A stretch of DNA of 64,000 bases from contig NZ_LNSB01000028.1 in the NCBI RefSeq assembly GCF_001468285.1, forward strand, positions 1-64,000, given 5' to 3'. The notes beneath the pieces are model-generated. The model was given only the letters and a program-made list of their open reading frames with translations. It was not told where the DNA came from and searched no databases. This document shows, piece after piece, positions 25,559 through 33,208 of the stretch; within the stretch, counting starts at the first letter, position 1; the number at the start of each line of letters is the position of its first letter. The position numbers were made by a program, and so were the translations under genes. The DNA comes from Sphingopyxis sp. HIX (GTDB taxonomy: Bacteria; Pseudomonadota; Alphaproteobacteria; Sphingomonadales; Sphingomonadaceae).

Positions 25559-26653
25559 ATGACCGCAAAACTCCGCCTCGCCGACCGCACCAACGACATC
25601 TTCCCGATCCTCGGCTTCGTCGCCGCGCTGGCGAGCTTCGCGATGCCGCTCAATTCGTGGATGGTCGCGGTCATCCTGATGGGCGCCGTCGTCGCGGCGG
25701 TGCACCATGCCGAGGTCATCGCGCACCGCGTCGGCGAGCCCTTCGGGACGCTGATCCTCGCGCTCGCGGTGACGGTGATCGAGGTCGGGCTGATCCTGAC
25801 GCTGATGCAGGCCGAGCCCGAAAAGGCGCAGACATTGGCGCGCGACACGGTGTTCGCCGCGGTGATGGTGATCCTCAACCTGCTGATGGGCCTTTGCCTG
25901 CTGAGCGGCGCGATCCGCCATCACGAGCAGCGTTTCCAGCGTACCGGCATCGGCGCTGCGCTCGCAACGCTGACGGTGCTCACCGTCGTCACTTTGGTGC
26001 TCCCCAATTTCACATCGAGCGTGCCTGGGCCCTTCTATTCCGAAACCCAGCTCGGTTTCGTCGCAGCGGTATCGCTGATCCTCTACGGCACCTTCACGCT
26101 GGTGCAGACCGTCCGTCACCGCGATTATTTCCTGCCCGAAGCCGACGCCGACGTCGATGGTGACGGCGAGCCCGACACCCACGCCGCGCCGCCGACCATG
26201 CAGCGCACCGCGATCTCGGGCGCGCTCCTGCTCGCCAGCCTGTTCGCGGTCGTGCTGCTCGCCAAGAATTTGTCGCCCGTCATGGGCGCGTTGCTCGCCG
26301 ACTGGGGCGCGCCGCCCGCGGTGCTCGGCGTGCTGATCGCGGCGCTGATCCTCGCCCCGGAGGGGCTCGCGGCGGTGCGCGCGGCCAAGGCCGACCGCCT
26401 CCAGACCAGCCTCAACCTCGCCCTGGGCTCGGCGCTCGCCACCATCGGCCTCACGATTCCGGCGGTCGCGATCCTGTCGATCGTCACCGACCTGCCGATC
26501 AGCCTCGGCCTCGACGCCAAGTCGACCGTGCTGCTTTTCCTGTCGCTGATCGTGTCGGTGCAGACGCTGGCGAACGGCCGCACCACGGTGCTCCAGGGCG
26601 TGATCCACCTGATGCTCTTCGCCATCTACCTTTTCACGACCTTCGTGCCGTGA
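25559..26653 (+). CDS. Ca2+/H+ antiporter (ChaA/CAX family)
   Basis: A 364-residue protein with about 10-11 membrane segments. The two CAX-type acidic motifs are AVTVIEVGLILTLM near residue 74 and LILAPEGLAAVRAAKADRLQ near 265, the helix-breaking Glu motifs that carry the cation. It should export Ca2+ (or Na+) in exchange for protons at the inner membrane. An Asp-rich loop at 194-206 (EADADVDGDGEPD) fits a partial EF-hand pattern and could sense calcium. It starts 50 bases after hisF. Confidence 0.85.
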   Translation: MTAKLRLADRTNDIFPILGFVAALASFAMPLNSWMVAVILMGAVVAAVHHAEVIAHRVGEPFGTLILALAVTVIEVGLILTLMQAEPEKAQTLARDTVFAAVMVILNLLMGLCLLSGAIRHHEQRFQRTGIGAALATLTVLTVVTLVLPNFTSSVPGPFYSETQLGFVAAVSLILYGTFTLVQTVRHRDYFLPEADADVDGDGEPDTHAAPPTMQRTAISGALLLASLFAVVLLAKNLSPVMGALLADWGAPPAVLGVLIAALILAPEGLAAVRAAKADRLQTSLNLALGSALATIGLTIPAVAILSIVTDLPISLGLDAKSTVLLFLSLIVSVQTLANGRTTVLQGVIHLMLFAIYLFTTFVP

Positions 26654-26688
26654 GCGGTGGTTGAGGATCCCAAGCTGTGCCGGAAATA

Positions 26689-26853
26689 TTTCACGCAAAG
26701 ACGCAAAGGCACAAAGAAGAAGGGTGTCGATAGCGCCCGCCGCGCGATCTCGCGCCGGAGGCGCAATCAGAGAAATCCAAGGATGAAGGGCGCTTCGCGC
26801 CAATCAACTTCATCCTTTCAACCTTCTTTGTGCCTTTGCGCCTTTGCGTGAAA
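26689..26853. repeat. Inverted-repeat element with tandem CGCAAAG units
   Basis: Arms at 26689-26723 and 26822-26853 are near-perfect reverse complements (one substitution and one 3-base indel) with about 98 bases between. Each arm starts TTTCACGC and has repeated CGCAAAG. It lies between convergent ChaA and FabH-like genes, so it may also stop transcription. A relative is at 54206-54349. Confidence 0.8.
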
Positions 26854-26898
26854 CAAAATAGCGCGCCCTCGCCTCATAACACGACGCCCTTATGACGC

Positions 26899-27969
26899 TC
26901 AGGTCTTCCGAACGAACACCGTCCCCGCGCTATAGCCCGCCCCGAACGAACAGATCAGCCCGGTGTCGCCCGCCGCCATATCCTCATGATTGAGGTGGAA
27001 GGCGATGATCGACCCCGCGCTCGACGTATTGCCATAGGTGTCGAGCACCGTCGGGCTCTCGTCCTCGCTCGCCTCGTGGCCGAGCACGCGCTGCGCGATC
27101 AGCCGGTTCATATTGGTGTTCGCCTGGTGCAGCCACAGCCGCCGCATGTCGGCGCCCTCGAGCCCCAGCACTTCCATCTGCTCGACGATCATGTTCGCGA
27201 CCATCGGCACGACTTCCTTGAACACCTTGCGGCCTTCCTGGACGAACAATTTGTCGCTCTTCGGCCCCGACTGGTCGATCCCGCCATGGCCGCGGTTGAG
27301 GAAGCCGAAATTGTTGCGGATGTTGTTCGAGAAGACGGTCTTGAGCTTGGTCCCAAGAATGTCCCAATGCCCCGCAGGCGCGATGCTTTTCTCCTCGACC
27401 AGGATCGCGGTCGCGACGTCGCCGAAGATGAAATGGCTGTCGCGGTCGCGCCAGTTCAAATGCCCCGAACAGATTTCGGGGTTCACCACGAGCACGCTCT
27501 TCGCATGCCCCGCGCGGATATAGTCGGCGGCGGTCTGGATGCCGAAGGTCGCCGACGAGCAGGCGACGTTCATATCGAACCCGAAACCGTCGATGCCGAG
27601 CGCATCCTGGATTTCGACCGCCATCGCCGGGTAAGGCCGCTGCATGTTCGCCGCCGCGACGCCGATCTCGGCGAGTAGCGAAATCTCCTCATTGGGCCGC
27701 GCCGCGATCCGCGGCGCCATATGTTCGGGGTCGAGGATGCCCGCCTTGTCGACGACGAAGCGCGAGCCGATGCCGCTCGCCTTCTCGATGAATTCGACGC
27801 TCGACTCGGTCAGTTCGGCCACGTCGCCCTGTGCGATGGCCGCTGCATTTTCCCTATTGTGCAGTGCAACATAAGCGTTAAAACTGGCGACAAGTTCTTC
27901 GTTGGAGATGGCTTCGGCGGGGGTGAAAAGGCCGGTGGACGAGATGACCGGCTGCGGTGCGTGCGACAT
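26899..27969 (-). CDS. Beta-ketoacyl-ACP synthase III family protein (FabH-like)
   Basis: A 356-residue thiolase-fold condensing enzyme, slightly longer than standard FabH (about 320). Catalytic C137 is in NVACSSATFG, the His in LWLHQANTN (about 288) and the Asn in YGNTSSAGS (about 321). It condenses an acyl-CoA with malonyl-ACP. The extended N-terminus (VASFNAYVALHNRENAAAIAQGD) resembles the PA3286-type FabH2 branch, which draws medium-chain acyl-CoA from beta-oxidation into synthesis. This assignment is by resemblance only. A clear promoter sits upstream. The gene stands alone between hisF and hisE. Confidence 0.88.
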   Translation of the reverse strand: MSHAPQPVISSTGLFTPAEAISNEELVASFNAYVALHNRENAAAIAQGDVAELTESSVEFIEKASGIGSRFVVDKAGILDPEHMAPRIAARPNEEISLLAEIGVAAANMQRPYPAMAVEIQDALGIDGFGFDMNVACSSATFGIQTAADYIRAGHAKSVLVVNPEICSGHLNWRDRDSHFIFGDVATAILVEEKSIAPAGHWDILGTKLKTVFSNNIRNNFGFLNRGHGGIDQSGPKSDKLFVQEGRKVFKEVVPMVANMIVEQMEVLGLEGADMRRLWLHQANTNMNRLIAQRVLGHEASEDESPTVLDTYGNTSSAGSIIAFHLNHEDMAAGDTGLICSFGAGYSAGTVFVRKT

Positions 27970-28002
27970 GGGTGTCCCTGCGTGTTTTGTTCTGATGCAC
28001 GT

Positions 28003-28031
28003 AGATTAGGCCCCCGCGCGGCGCGGTGCAA
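28003..28031 (-). promoter_or_regulatory. Sigma70 promoter of the FabH-like gene
   Basis: On the minus strand TTGCAC (28031-28026), a 17-base spacer and TAATCT (28008-28003) are well placed, with the -10 34 bases before the start at 27969. Confidence 0.6.
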
Positions 28032-28068
28032 CGCCCCAGCGATTGCTGAACATTCTCCGGCGCCATGG

Positions 28069-28083
28069 TTAACCCGCCACTAA
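28069..28083. promoter_or_regulatory. CtrA-like box, one mismatch
   Basis: TTAA-N7-CTAA matches the CtrA recognition sequence TTAA-N7-TTAA at 7 of 8 positions. It lies between the FabH-like promoter and the 28158 gene and is within a short hairpin (ATGGTTA / TAACCAT). Confidence 0.3.
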
Positions 28084-28157
28084 CCATTTTGGTGGCAGAC
28101 TGTCAGATGCAGGCCTCCGGGGGGATGGCTCCCCGGGCGCCGTGCGGGAGCATGACC

Positions 28158-28709
28158 ATGGCGACGCGTTCGGGACCGGCAGCGGGCGATCTGTCGATAT
28201 CGGAAATCAAGGAATTCGCGGGCTTTCCTGCGGCGACGCAGCGCTACATCCGCCGCTCGCTCGACATCGGGCTCGAGCGCGACGATGCGATCGCACGCTG
28301 GTCGCGCGACATGGTCGAGGAGACCGCGATCCGCGTCCAGGCGCGCGTCTATCAGCGGATCAACGAGATCCGCGCGCATATCCCCGACGACAGCGGGCTC
28401 GACGCACTCGAACATTTCATGGCGCCGCTCGTCGCGGTGTCGGCCTTCGACCTCGGGCAGGACCGCCTGCCGGGCTTCGCCTCCTACCGCTTCCTCTATG
28501 AGCGGCTACTCGGCGCGCACGCGCGGCCGTGGCTGCCCGGCGCCTTCTGCGCGGCGGCGTCGCTGCCGCACCTCCATCCCGACAAGCGCAAACTGCTGCT
28601 CCAGTCGATCAGCGAAGCCGCCGCGACCGCCCCCGGCTGGTCGGCGCGCGAGCCGAGCTTCTATCCCGAATGGGTCGAAAAGATCGACGAGACCAAGCCC
28701 GCGAATTGA
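28158..28709 (+). CDS. Helical protein of unknown function
   Basis: A 183-residue soluble protein without signal peptide. It is largely helical (LSISEIKEFAGFPAATQRYIRRSLDIGLERDDAIARWSRDMVEETAIRVQARVYQRINEIRAHIPDD...), with a later aromatic segment, PGFASYRFLYERLLGAHARPWLPG. No domain was recognised. The ATG at 28158 is favoured by GGGAG at 28146-28150, with ATG 28152 as a poorer alternative. It is a single gene between the FabH-like gene and the peptide pair, with a CtrA-like box 75 bases before its start. Confidence 0.5.
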   Translation: MATRSGPAAGDLSISEIKEFAGFPAATQRYIRRSLDIGLERDDAIARWSRDMVEETAIRVQARVYQRINEIRAHIPDDSGLDALEHFMAPLVAVSAFDLGQDRLPGFASYRFLYERLLGAHARPWLPGAFCAAASLPHLHPDKRKLLLQSISEAAATAPGWSAREPSFYPEWVEKIDETKPAN

Positions 28710-28810
28710 GCGGGCGTCCGCCGGGGGGCTAAGACCTTCCTCTATTTCCGTTTGTGTCGAACGGGATTCATAAGGGCGGCTTTTCGCCAATCGCCTTCCA
28801 ACCCACGAAA

Positions 28811-28847
28811 AAGCCCTTCCGCCGGGGTCGCATCGGCGGAAGGGCTT
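28811..28847 (-). terminator. Rho-independent terminator of the peptide pair
   Basis: Thirteen-base perfect arms AAGCCCTTCCGCC / GGCGGAAGGGCTT flank an 11-base loop. Read on the minus strand, the hairpin is followed by TTTTTCG. It is 50 bases past the stop of the second peptide gene. Confidence 0.85.
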
Positions 28848-28897
28848 CCTTGGACCCGGACCGGTCGGAGGGACCGGAGCGGGGACGAAAATCGGGC

Positions 28898-29089
28898 TCA
28901 GCAGCGGCAGCGGCTCGCCGCCTCGCGCACCTTCTGCACCGCGGGTAGCAGCAGGCCGATCAGGACCTGTACCGGCCCGGCGCTGATCGTCATGCCGCTC
29001 GAGGGCTGCGCCGACTGCGCCATGGCGGGGGTGGCCGAGAGCGCCACGGTGAGCGCGAGCACGGGCGCGAGAATCATCTTCTTGGTCAT
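28898..29089 (-). CDS. Secreted small peptide with DUF1559-like helix (copy B)
   Basis: A 63-residue precursor. The signal peptide (MTKKMILAPV..ALSATPAMA) ends in AMA at 22-24, giving a mature peptide of 39 residues: a Gln/Ser/Pro start, then VQVLIGLLLPAVQKVREAAS and a terminal RCRC with two cysteines. It is a tandem copy of the peptide gene just upstream, which ends in RMK instead of RCRC. The hydrophobic-then-basic helix reads like the start of planctomycete DUF1559 pilin-like proteins, an odd match for a 39-residue peptide. A hairpin separates the copies and may lower expression of this one. The function is unknown; an amphipathic membrane-active peptide is possible. Confidence 0.6.
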   Translation of the reverse strand: MTKKMILAPVLALTVALSATPAMAQSAQPSSGMTISAGPVQVLIGLLLPAVQKVREAASRCRC

Positions 29090-29112
29090 CGTCGTCATCT
29101 TCCTGTCGAGCG

Positions 29113-29138
29113 GCGGGCCGGCCCTATTGCCGGCCCGC
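29113..29138. repeat. Perfect 10-base hairpin between the two peptide genes
   Basis: GCGGGCCGGC and GCCGGCCCGC enclose a 6-base loop. It is very stable and lies 19 bases past the stop of copy A and 24 bases before copy B. No T-tract follows in either direction, so it may be an mRNA processing or stability element rather than a terminator. Confidence 0.75.
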
Positions 29139-29157
29139 GGCCTGGGGTATTCGGGTG

Positions 29158-29349
29158 TCACTTCATCCGGGCGGCGGCTTCGCGGACCTTCTGGACCGCC
29201 GGGAGCAGCAGGCCGATCAGGATCTGCGTCGGGCCGCTCGAGATCGTCATGCCGCCCGCGGCGGGCTGCGCCGACTGCGCCATCGCGGGGGTCGCCGAGA
29301 GCGCCACGGTGAGCGCGAGGACGGGAGCGAGGATCATCTTCTTGGTCAT
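29158..29349 (-). CDS. Secreted small peptide with DUF1559-like helix (copy A)
   Basis: A 63-residue precursor with a signal peptide ending AMA at residues 22-24 and a 39-residue mature peptide, QSAQPAAGGMTISSGPTQ followed by ILIGLLLPAVQKVREAAARMK. The last 20 residues match the motif I know from planctomycete type IV-pilin-like DUF1559 proteins (ILIGLLLPAVQKVREAAARMQ), but the rest of such proteins is missing. The ATG at 29349 has AAGGA at 9 bases. It is first of a tandem pair with copy B. Upstream lies a GAAC-rich leader with a candidate LexA box. The role is unknown. Confidence 0.65.
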   Translation of the reverse strand: MTKKMILAPVLALTVALSATPAMAQSAQPAAGGMTISSGPTQILIGLLLPAVQKVREAAARMK

Positions 29350-29365
29350 CTTGGGTTTTCCTTCT

Positions 29366-29412
29366 GTTCGGTTCAAAGTCTGTGTTCGGTTCGAAACTGG
29401 TTCGGGGCGTTC
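29366..29412 (-). promoter_or_regulatory. GAAC-rich leader with candidate LexA box (peptide genes)
   Basis: Six GTTC tetramers (GAAC on the gene strand) fall within 47 bases, starting at 29366, 29371, 29384, 29389, 29400 and 29409. The pair 29389/29400 forms GTTC-N7-GTTC, a LexA-type box. GAACCGAACA is repeated twice, 18 bases apart. No clear -10 lies beside it, so LexA control is less certain than at 2.4 and 8.3 kb. Confidence 0.4.
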
Positions 29413-29551
29413 CCGATGACCTGCTTATGGCGGCGCGCGCGCCGGTCGGCCGTGAGCCAAATCACTGGCGCCGAAAAATGTTCACAAACTCATGAAAACA
29501 AAAGGAAAGAAAATTTGCTTTGGCGAGCCGCGCCGAATCGCGTGCCGCGAA

Positions 29552-30010
29552 TCAGCCGCGCTTCAAACGCACCAGCGCCGTATCGAGCGCCTGCAGGAAG
29601 GCCGAGCGGTCGGCTTTCGAGAAGGGCGGCGGACCGCCCATGCCGTCGCCCATGCCTGCGCGCAGGTCGGCCATGATCGCACGCGTCGCGATCGCGGGGC
29701 CGATCGACGCCGCGGTGAAGGGCTTGCCCGTCGGCGCGAGCACCGTCGCCCCCGCCTTGAGCGCGCGGTCAGCGAGCAATATGTCGGCGGTCACAACGAT
29801 GCTGCGCGCATGCGCCGCCTCGGCGATCCAGTCGTCGGCGGCGTCGAAGCCGTCCGACACCACGACGCGCTCGATCAGCGGGTGTTCGGGCACGCGCAGC
29901 CGGCTGTTGCTCACCACCTTGACCGCGACTTCGTGCCGCCAGGCGACCTTGTAGATTTCGTCCTTCACCGGGCAGGCGTCGGCATCGACGAGGATCGTGA
30001 TCGCGCTCAT
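29552..30010 (-). CDS. UPF0178 (YaiI/YqxD, DUF188) protein
   Basis: A 152-residue protein beginning TILVDADACPVKDEIYKVAWRH, the family signature, followed by VVVSDGFDAADDWIAEAAH and SIVVTADILLADRALKAGATVLAPTG, as in YaiI. It has a PIN-like Asp-rich fold, so it is suspected to be a nuclease, but no activity is established. Its ATG overlaps the stop of the TSUP permease (ATGA) and it ends the ung operon. Confidence 0.88.
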   Translation of the reverse strand: MSAITILVDADACPVKDEIYKVAWRHEVAVKVVSNSRLRVPEHPLIERVVVSDGFDAADDWIAEAAHARSIVVTADILLADRALKAGATVLAPTGKPFTAASIGPAIATRAIMADLRAGMGDGMGGPPPFSKADRSAFLQALDTALVRLKRG

Positions 30011-30765
30011 GCCGACACCCCGTCCCACAAGAGCTTCGCGCCGAGCAGCACCATCAGCACATAGATGATCACATAGAAGCGCGCGGGGTCCATGCGTTTC
30101 AGCCAGCGCACCGTCACCAGCGTGCTGACGATCGCGAGCGGCATCAGCAGCAGCGCCGCGACGACGACCTCGTGCGGAAAGGCGCCGAGCGCGAGATAGG
30201 CGGGCACCTTCATCCAGTTGATCAGCGCAAAGAGGATCGAGCTCGTCCCGATGAAGACGAGGTGCGGCAGGCGGCGCGGGGTCACCCACATCTGGAAGGG
30301 CGGCCCGCCGGCGTGCGCGATCTGGCTGGTGAGGCCGGTCGCGACCCCGAACAGGCTGCCGACCCAGCCCGGCGAGGTCGACGCCGCGACGACGCGCCCG
30401 CCGCGCTCGACCCAGAGGCGATAGAGGCCGAAGAGCATCGTGATCCCGCCCAAGGCCGCCATCAGCTGCGCCTCATTCACTTGTTCGGCGAAATAATAGC
30501 CGCCGAAGATGCCGACCGCGGCGCCGGGCAGCATCCAGCCGATGATCCACCCGTCCCAAGTCTGGCGGAACGACCAGACGCTGACGACGTCCTGCACGAT
30601 CAGGATCGGCAGCAGCAGCGCCGCCGCGGTCGCGGGCGGCAGCACGAGGGCGGCGAGCGGCGTCGCGAGCGCGCCGACCCCCGCGAGCCCGCCCTTCGCC
30701 ATGCCGAGCAGCACCACCGCCACGATCAATATCGCCAGCGTCGCCGGATCGGCCAATATGCTCAT
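30007..30765 (-). CDS. TSUP-family sulfite/anion permease (TauE/SafE)
   Basis: A 252-residue protein with about eight membrane segments and the TSUP pair motifs: [24 protein letters not shown] near the N-terminus and [20 protein letters not shown] in the middle. It probably exports sulfite, sulfonate or another small anion; the substrate is uncertain. It overlaps ung upstream and the DUF188 gene downstream by four bases each. Confidence 0.85.
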   Translation of the reverse strand: MSILADPATLAILIVAVVLLGMAKGGLAGVGALATPLAALVLPPATAAALLLPILIVQDVVSVWSFRQTWDGWIIGWMLPGAAVGIFGGYYFAEQVNEAQLMAALGGITMLFGLYRLWVERGGRVVAASTSPGWVGSLFGVATGLTSQIAHAGGPPFQMWVTPRRLPHLVFIGTSSILFALINWMKVPAYLALGAFPHEVVVAALLLMPLAIVSTLVTVRWLKRMDPARFYVIIYVLMVLLGAKLLWDGVSA

Positions 30766-31475
30766 GCTTGAGCGGCCTCGGAGTTTTCGGGCAATTGCCA
30801 GTCGATCGTCCCGCGCCCGTTCGCCGACAGGAAGGCATTGGCCTGGCTGAACGGCTTCGACCCGAAAAAGCCGTTGTGCGCCGACAAGGGCGAGGGGTGC
30901 GGCGCGCGCAGGATCAGGTGCGGGCTCCCCTGCCCGAGCCCCGGCACATCGGCCGCCTTGCGCTGCGCATGACTGCCCCACAGGATGAACACCTTGGGCG
31001 CCGGATCGGCCGCGACCGCCGCGACCGCGGCATCGGTGAAGCGCTCCCACCCGCGCTTCTGGTGCGACGCGGCCATGCCCGCCTCGACCGTCAGCACATT
31101 GTTGAGCAGCAGCACGCCCTGCTCGGCCCAGCTTTTGAGATAGCCGTGCCGCGCCGGCGGGATGCCCAGATCGTCGCGCATTTCCTTGTAGATATTGACC
31201 AGGCTCGGCGGCGTGCGCACCCCGGGCTGGACCGAGAAGCACAGCCCATGCGCCTGATCAGGCCCATGATAGGGGTCCTGCCCCAGGATCACCACACGGA
31301 CATCCTGCGGCGGCGTCGCATCGAGCGCCGCGAACCAGTCGCGCGGTTTGGGATAGATGGTCTTCCCCTTCGCGCGCTCACCGGCGAGGAAGGCCTTCAG
31401 CTCGGCCATATAGGGCTTTTCGAACTCGCCGCCGATGCACGCGAGCCAGTCGGGATGAAGCTTGACCTCGGCCAT
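30762..31475 (-). CDS. ung: Uracil-DNA glycosylase
   Basis: A 237-residue family-1 UDG that cuts uracil from DNA to start base-excision repair. D67 in [18 protein letters not shown] activates water and the [17 protein letters not shown] block provides the catalytic His. The size is normal. It is the first gene of a three-gene operon with a TSUP permease and a DUF188 protein, joined by ATGA overlaps. No LexA box was seen at its start. Confidence 0.96.
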   Translation of the reverse strand: MAEVKLHPDWLACIGGEFEKPYMAELKAFLAGERAKGKTIYPKPRDWFAALDATPPQDVRVVILGQDPYHGPDQAHGLCFSVQPGVRTPPSLVNIYKEMRDDLGIPPARHGYLKSWAEQGVLLLNNVLTVEAGMAASHQKRGWERFTDAAVAAVAADPAPKVFILWGSHAQRKAADVPGLGQGSPHLILRAPHPSPLSAHNGFFGSKPFSQANAFLSANGRGTIDWQLPENSEAAQA

Positions 31476-31544
31476 GCCGAGCCTTTGACCGGAGCCATCC
31501 TGCCTTGTCCAGCGCCTTGTGGAAGGCTAGGCGGATTCCTCTTT

Positions 31545-31631
31545 CCGTTCGTGCTGAGCTTGTCGAAGCACCGTCCTTTCTTCGACGCTCGAAAGTAAAG
31601 AACGGCCCTTCGACAAGCTCAGGGCGAACGG
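31545..31631. repeat. Inverted GTTCG-GCTTGTCGAAG repeat pair
   Basis: Left arm 31545-31574 and right arm 31602-31631 are imperfect reverse complements around the core TGAGCTTGTCGAAG / CTTCGACAAGCTCA. The GAGCTTGTCGAA core is a widely scattered intergenic repeat in sphingomonads and other proteobacteria. It lies just ahead of hisE. Confidence 0.8.
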
Positions 31632-31649
31632 TCTCAAAAGGACAGCGCA

Positions 31650-31982
31650 ATGAGCGGGACAATCGGCGAAGCACTGGACCAGCTCGAAGCGGTGGTGAAG
31701 GCGCGCCTCGCCGCGGGCGACGCCGAAGCCAGCTATGTCGCAAGCCTCGCCGCGAAAGGCCGCGGCAAGATCGCGCAGAAGCTCGGTGAGGAAGCGGTCG
31801 AAACCGTCATCGCCGCGCTGACCGAAGACGACAAGGCGCTGGTCGGCGAGGCGAGCGACCTGATCTTCCACCTGTCGATCCTGCTCGCCGAACGTGGCCT
31901 TGCATGGACCGACATCGCTGCCGAACTGACCCGCCGCCACGGCACCTCGGGCCACGCCGAAAAGGCGGCGCGCCCATCGTGA
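31650..31982 (+). CDS. hisE: Phosphoribosyl-ATP pyrophosphatase
   Basis: A 110-residue MazG-fold enzyme, the second step of histidine synthesis, converting PR-ATP to PR-AMP. Landmarks are IGEALDQLEAVVKARLAAGD, KGRGKIAQKLGEEAVETVIAAL, where the EE..E helix binds metal, and EASDLIFHLSILLAERGL. It is separated from hisF by about 6.1 kb. Its stop overlaps the GTG start of the nuclease-like gene, so the three genes hisE, nuclease-like and HIT form a coupled set. Confidence 0.95.
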   Translation: MSGTIGEALDQLEAVVKARLAAGDAEASYVASLAAKGRGKIAQKLGEEAVETVIAALTEDDKALVGEASDLIFHLSILLAERGLAWTDIAAELTRRHGTSGHAEKAARPS

Positions 31983-33208
31983 AGCGTCAGCACGCGACCC
32001 CCGTCCTGATCGCGGCCGGTGGCGGGGCGTCAGAACAGCTCACGGCAATGCCGCTCGGCGTCGATGGCCACGGGTTCAGCGAAGCGGCCATTCAGGAGCT
32101 GGTTCAGGCCTATCCCGGCTGTCTGCCCATTGCCGAAATCGATTCGTTGTTCGTCGATCCCGTTCCGATCTGCACGGAATTGAACACACCCGCCGGCGCG
32201 ATCGACAATTTCATGGTCACCGCGACCGGCCTGCCAGTACTGGTCGAATGCAAATTGTGGCGAAATCCGCAGGGCCGGCGCGAGGTCGTCGGCCAGATTC
32301 TCGACTATGCCAAGGAACTAGGCCGCTGGAGCTGCTCAGACCTCCAGCGCGAGGTCAGCCGCCGGCTGAAGCTTGACGGCAACCCATTGATCGACCTGGT
32401 GCGCGCCGCGGGCTATGCCGTGGACGAGATCGCCTTCAACGACGCGCTGACGCACAATCTGCGCCGCGGCCGTTTTCTGTTGCTGATTGTCGGGGACGGC
32501 ATTCGCGAGGGCGTCGAGGCGATCACCGAGCATCTCCAGCGCCACGCAGGGCTGCATTTCACGCTGGGGCTCGTCGAGATGCCGATCTTCGCGGCAACGA
32601 ACGGCGACCGGCTGGTCGTGCCGCGCGTCGTCGCCCGGACCGAGACCATCATACGCCATGTGGTCGCCGTACCCGAGGGCATGGCGGTCGAGGAAAGCGC
32701 CGCCGACGGCACGGCCGGCGAGGAACAGGTCGACCCCGAAATCGCGGCATGGTCGGAGGAGCGCCGGCAATTCTGGGCCGACTTCCAAGCCGGCCTACAA
32801 CTCGACGATCCCGACCAGATCGTCGGCAGGCCGCCCAAAATGGGCTATACGACGCTGATGATGCCGGCGCCGGGTGGCGCGGTGTGGCTGACCATCTTCC
32901 GCGACATGACGCTGCAGGAGGTCGGGCTCTTTCTATCGCACCACTCCACGGGTACCGGGCTCGAGGTGGCACAGGCGCTGATGGAAGATAGCGATGCGAT
33001 CCTCGCCGAGCTTGGGCCGACCGCACGCATCGTCGACAACAAGGGCCGGCCGCGGATCATCGACAGCCTGCGCACCGGGCCGCTCGACCGGCCCGACAAT
33101 CGCGAGGCCGCTTTCGCCTGGCTCCGGCGGCGGACCAACGATTTCGTGAACGTCTTCCGCCCGCGCGTCCGCGCGCTGGCGCAGGATCTTGCCAAAGGAA
33201 GCGAATGA
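31979..33208 (+). CDS. PD-(D/E)XK nuclease-like protein of unknown function
   Basis: A 409-residue protein starting with GTG inside the hisE stop. The first half has the nuclease signature: E68, D76 (in GAIDNFMVT), then E90-C-K92 on the next strand (VLVECKLWRNPQGRREVVGQILDYAKEL) with Q106 in the following helix. A helical DNA-binding-like region and a beta-rich second half follow, including a Glu-rich linker near 240-255. Such sequences cut or bind DNA. The substrate is unknown. The stop overlaps the HIT gene's ATG. It has no restriction or modification neighbours, so it does not look like a defence island. The family name is not known to me. Confidence 0.65.
   Translation: MKRQHATPVLIAAGGGASEQLTAMPLGVDGHGFSEAAIQELVQAYPGCLPIAEIDSLFVDPVPICTELNTPAGAIDNFMVTATGLPVLVECKLWRNPQGRREVVGQILDYAKELGRWSCSDLQREVSRRLKLDGNPLIDLVRAAGYAVDEIAFNDALTHNLRRGRFLLLIVGDGIREGVEAITEHLQRHAGLHFTLGLVEMPIFAATNGDRLVVPRVVARTETIIRHVVAVPEGMAVEESAADGTAGEEQVDPEIAAWSEERRQFWADFQAGLQLDDPDQIVGRPPKMGYTTLMMPAPGGAVWLTIFRDMTLQEVGLFLSHHSTGTGLEVAQALMEDSDAILAELGPTARIVDNKGRPRIIDSLRTGPLDRPDNREAAFAWLRRRTNDFVNVFRPRVRALAQDLAKGSE

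Noticed and set aside
29371..29387. GTTC pair with a 9-base gap near the candidate LexA box
   Set aside because: Alphaproteobacterial LexA boxes need seven bases between half-sites. This pair has nine.
31476..31510. Expected SOS box upstream of ung
   Set aside because: No GTTC-N7-GTTC or GAAC-N7-GAAC found, so no SOS control is claimed for ung.
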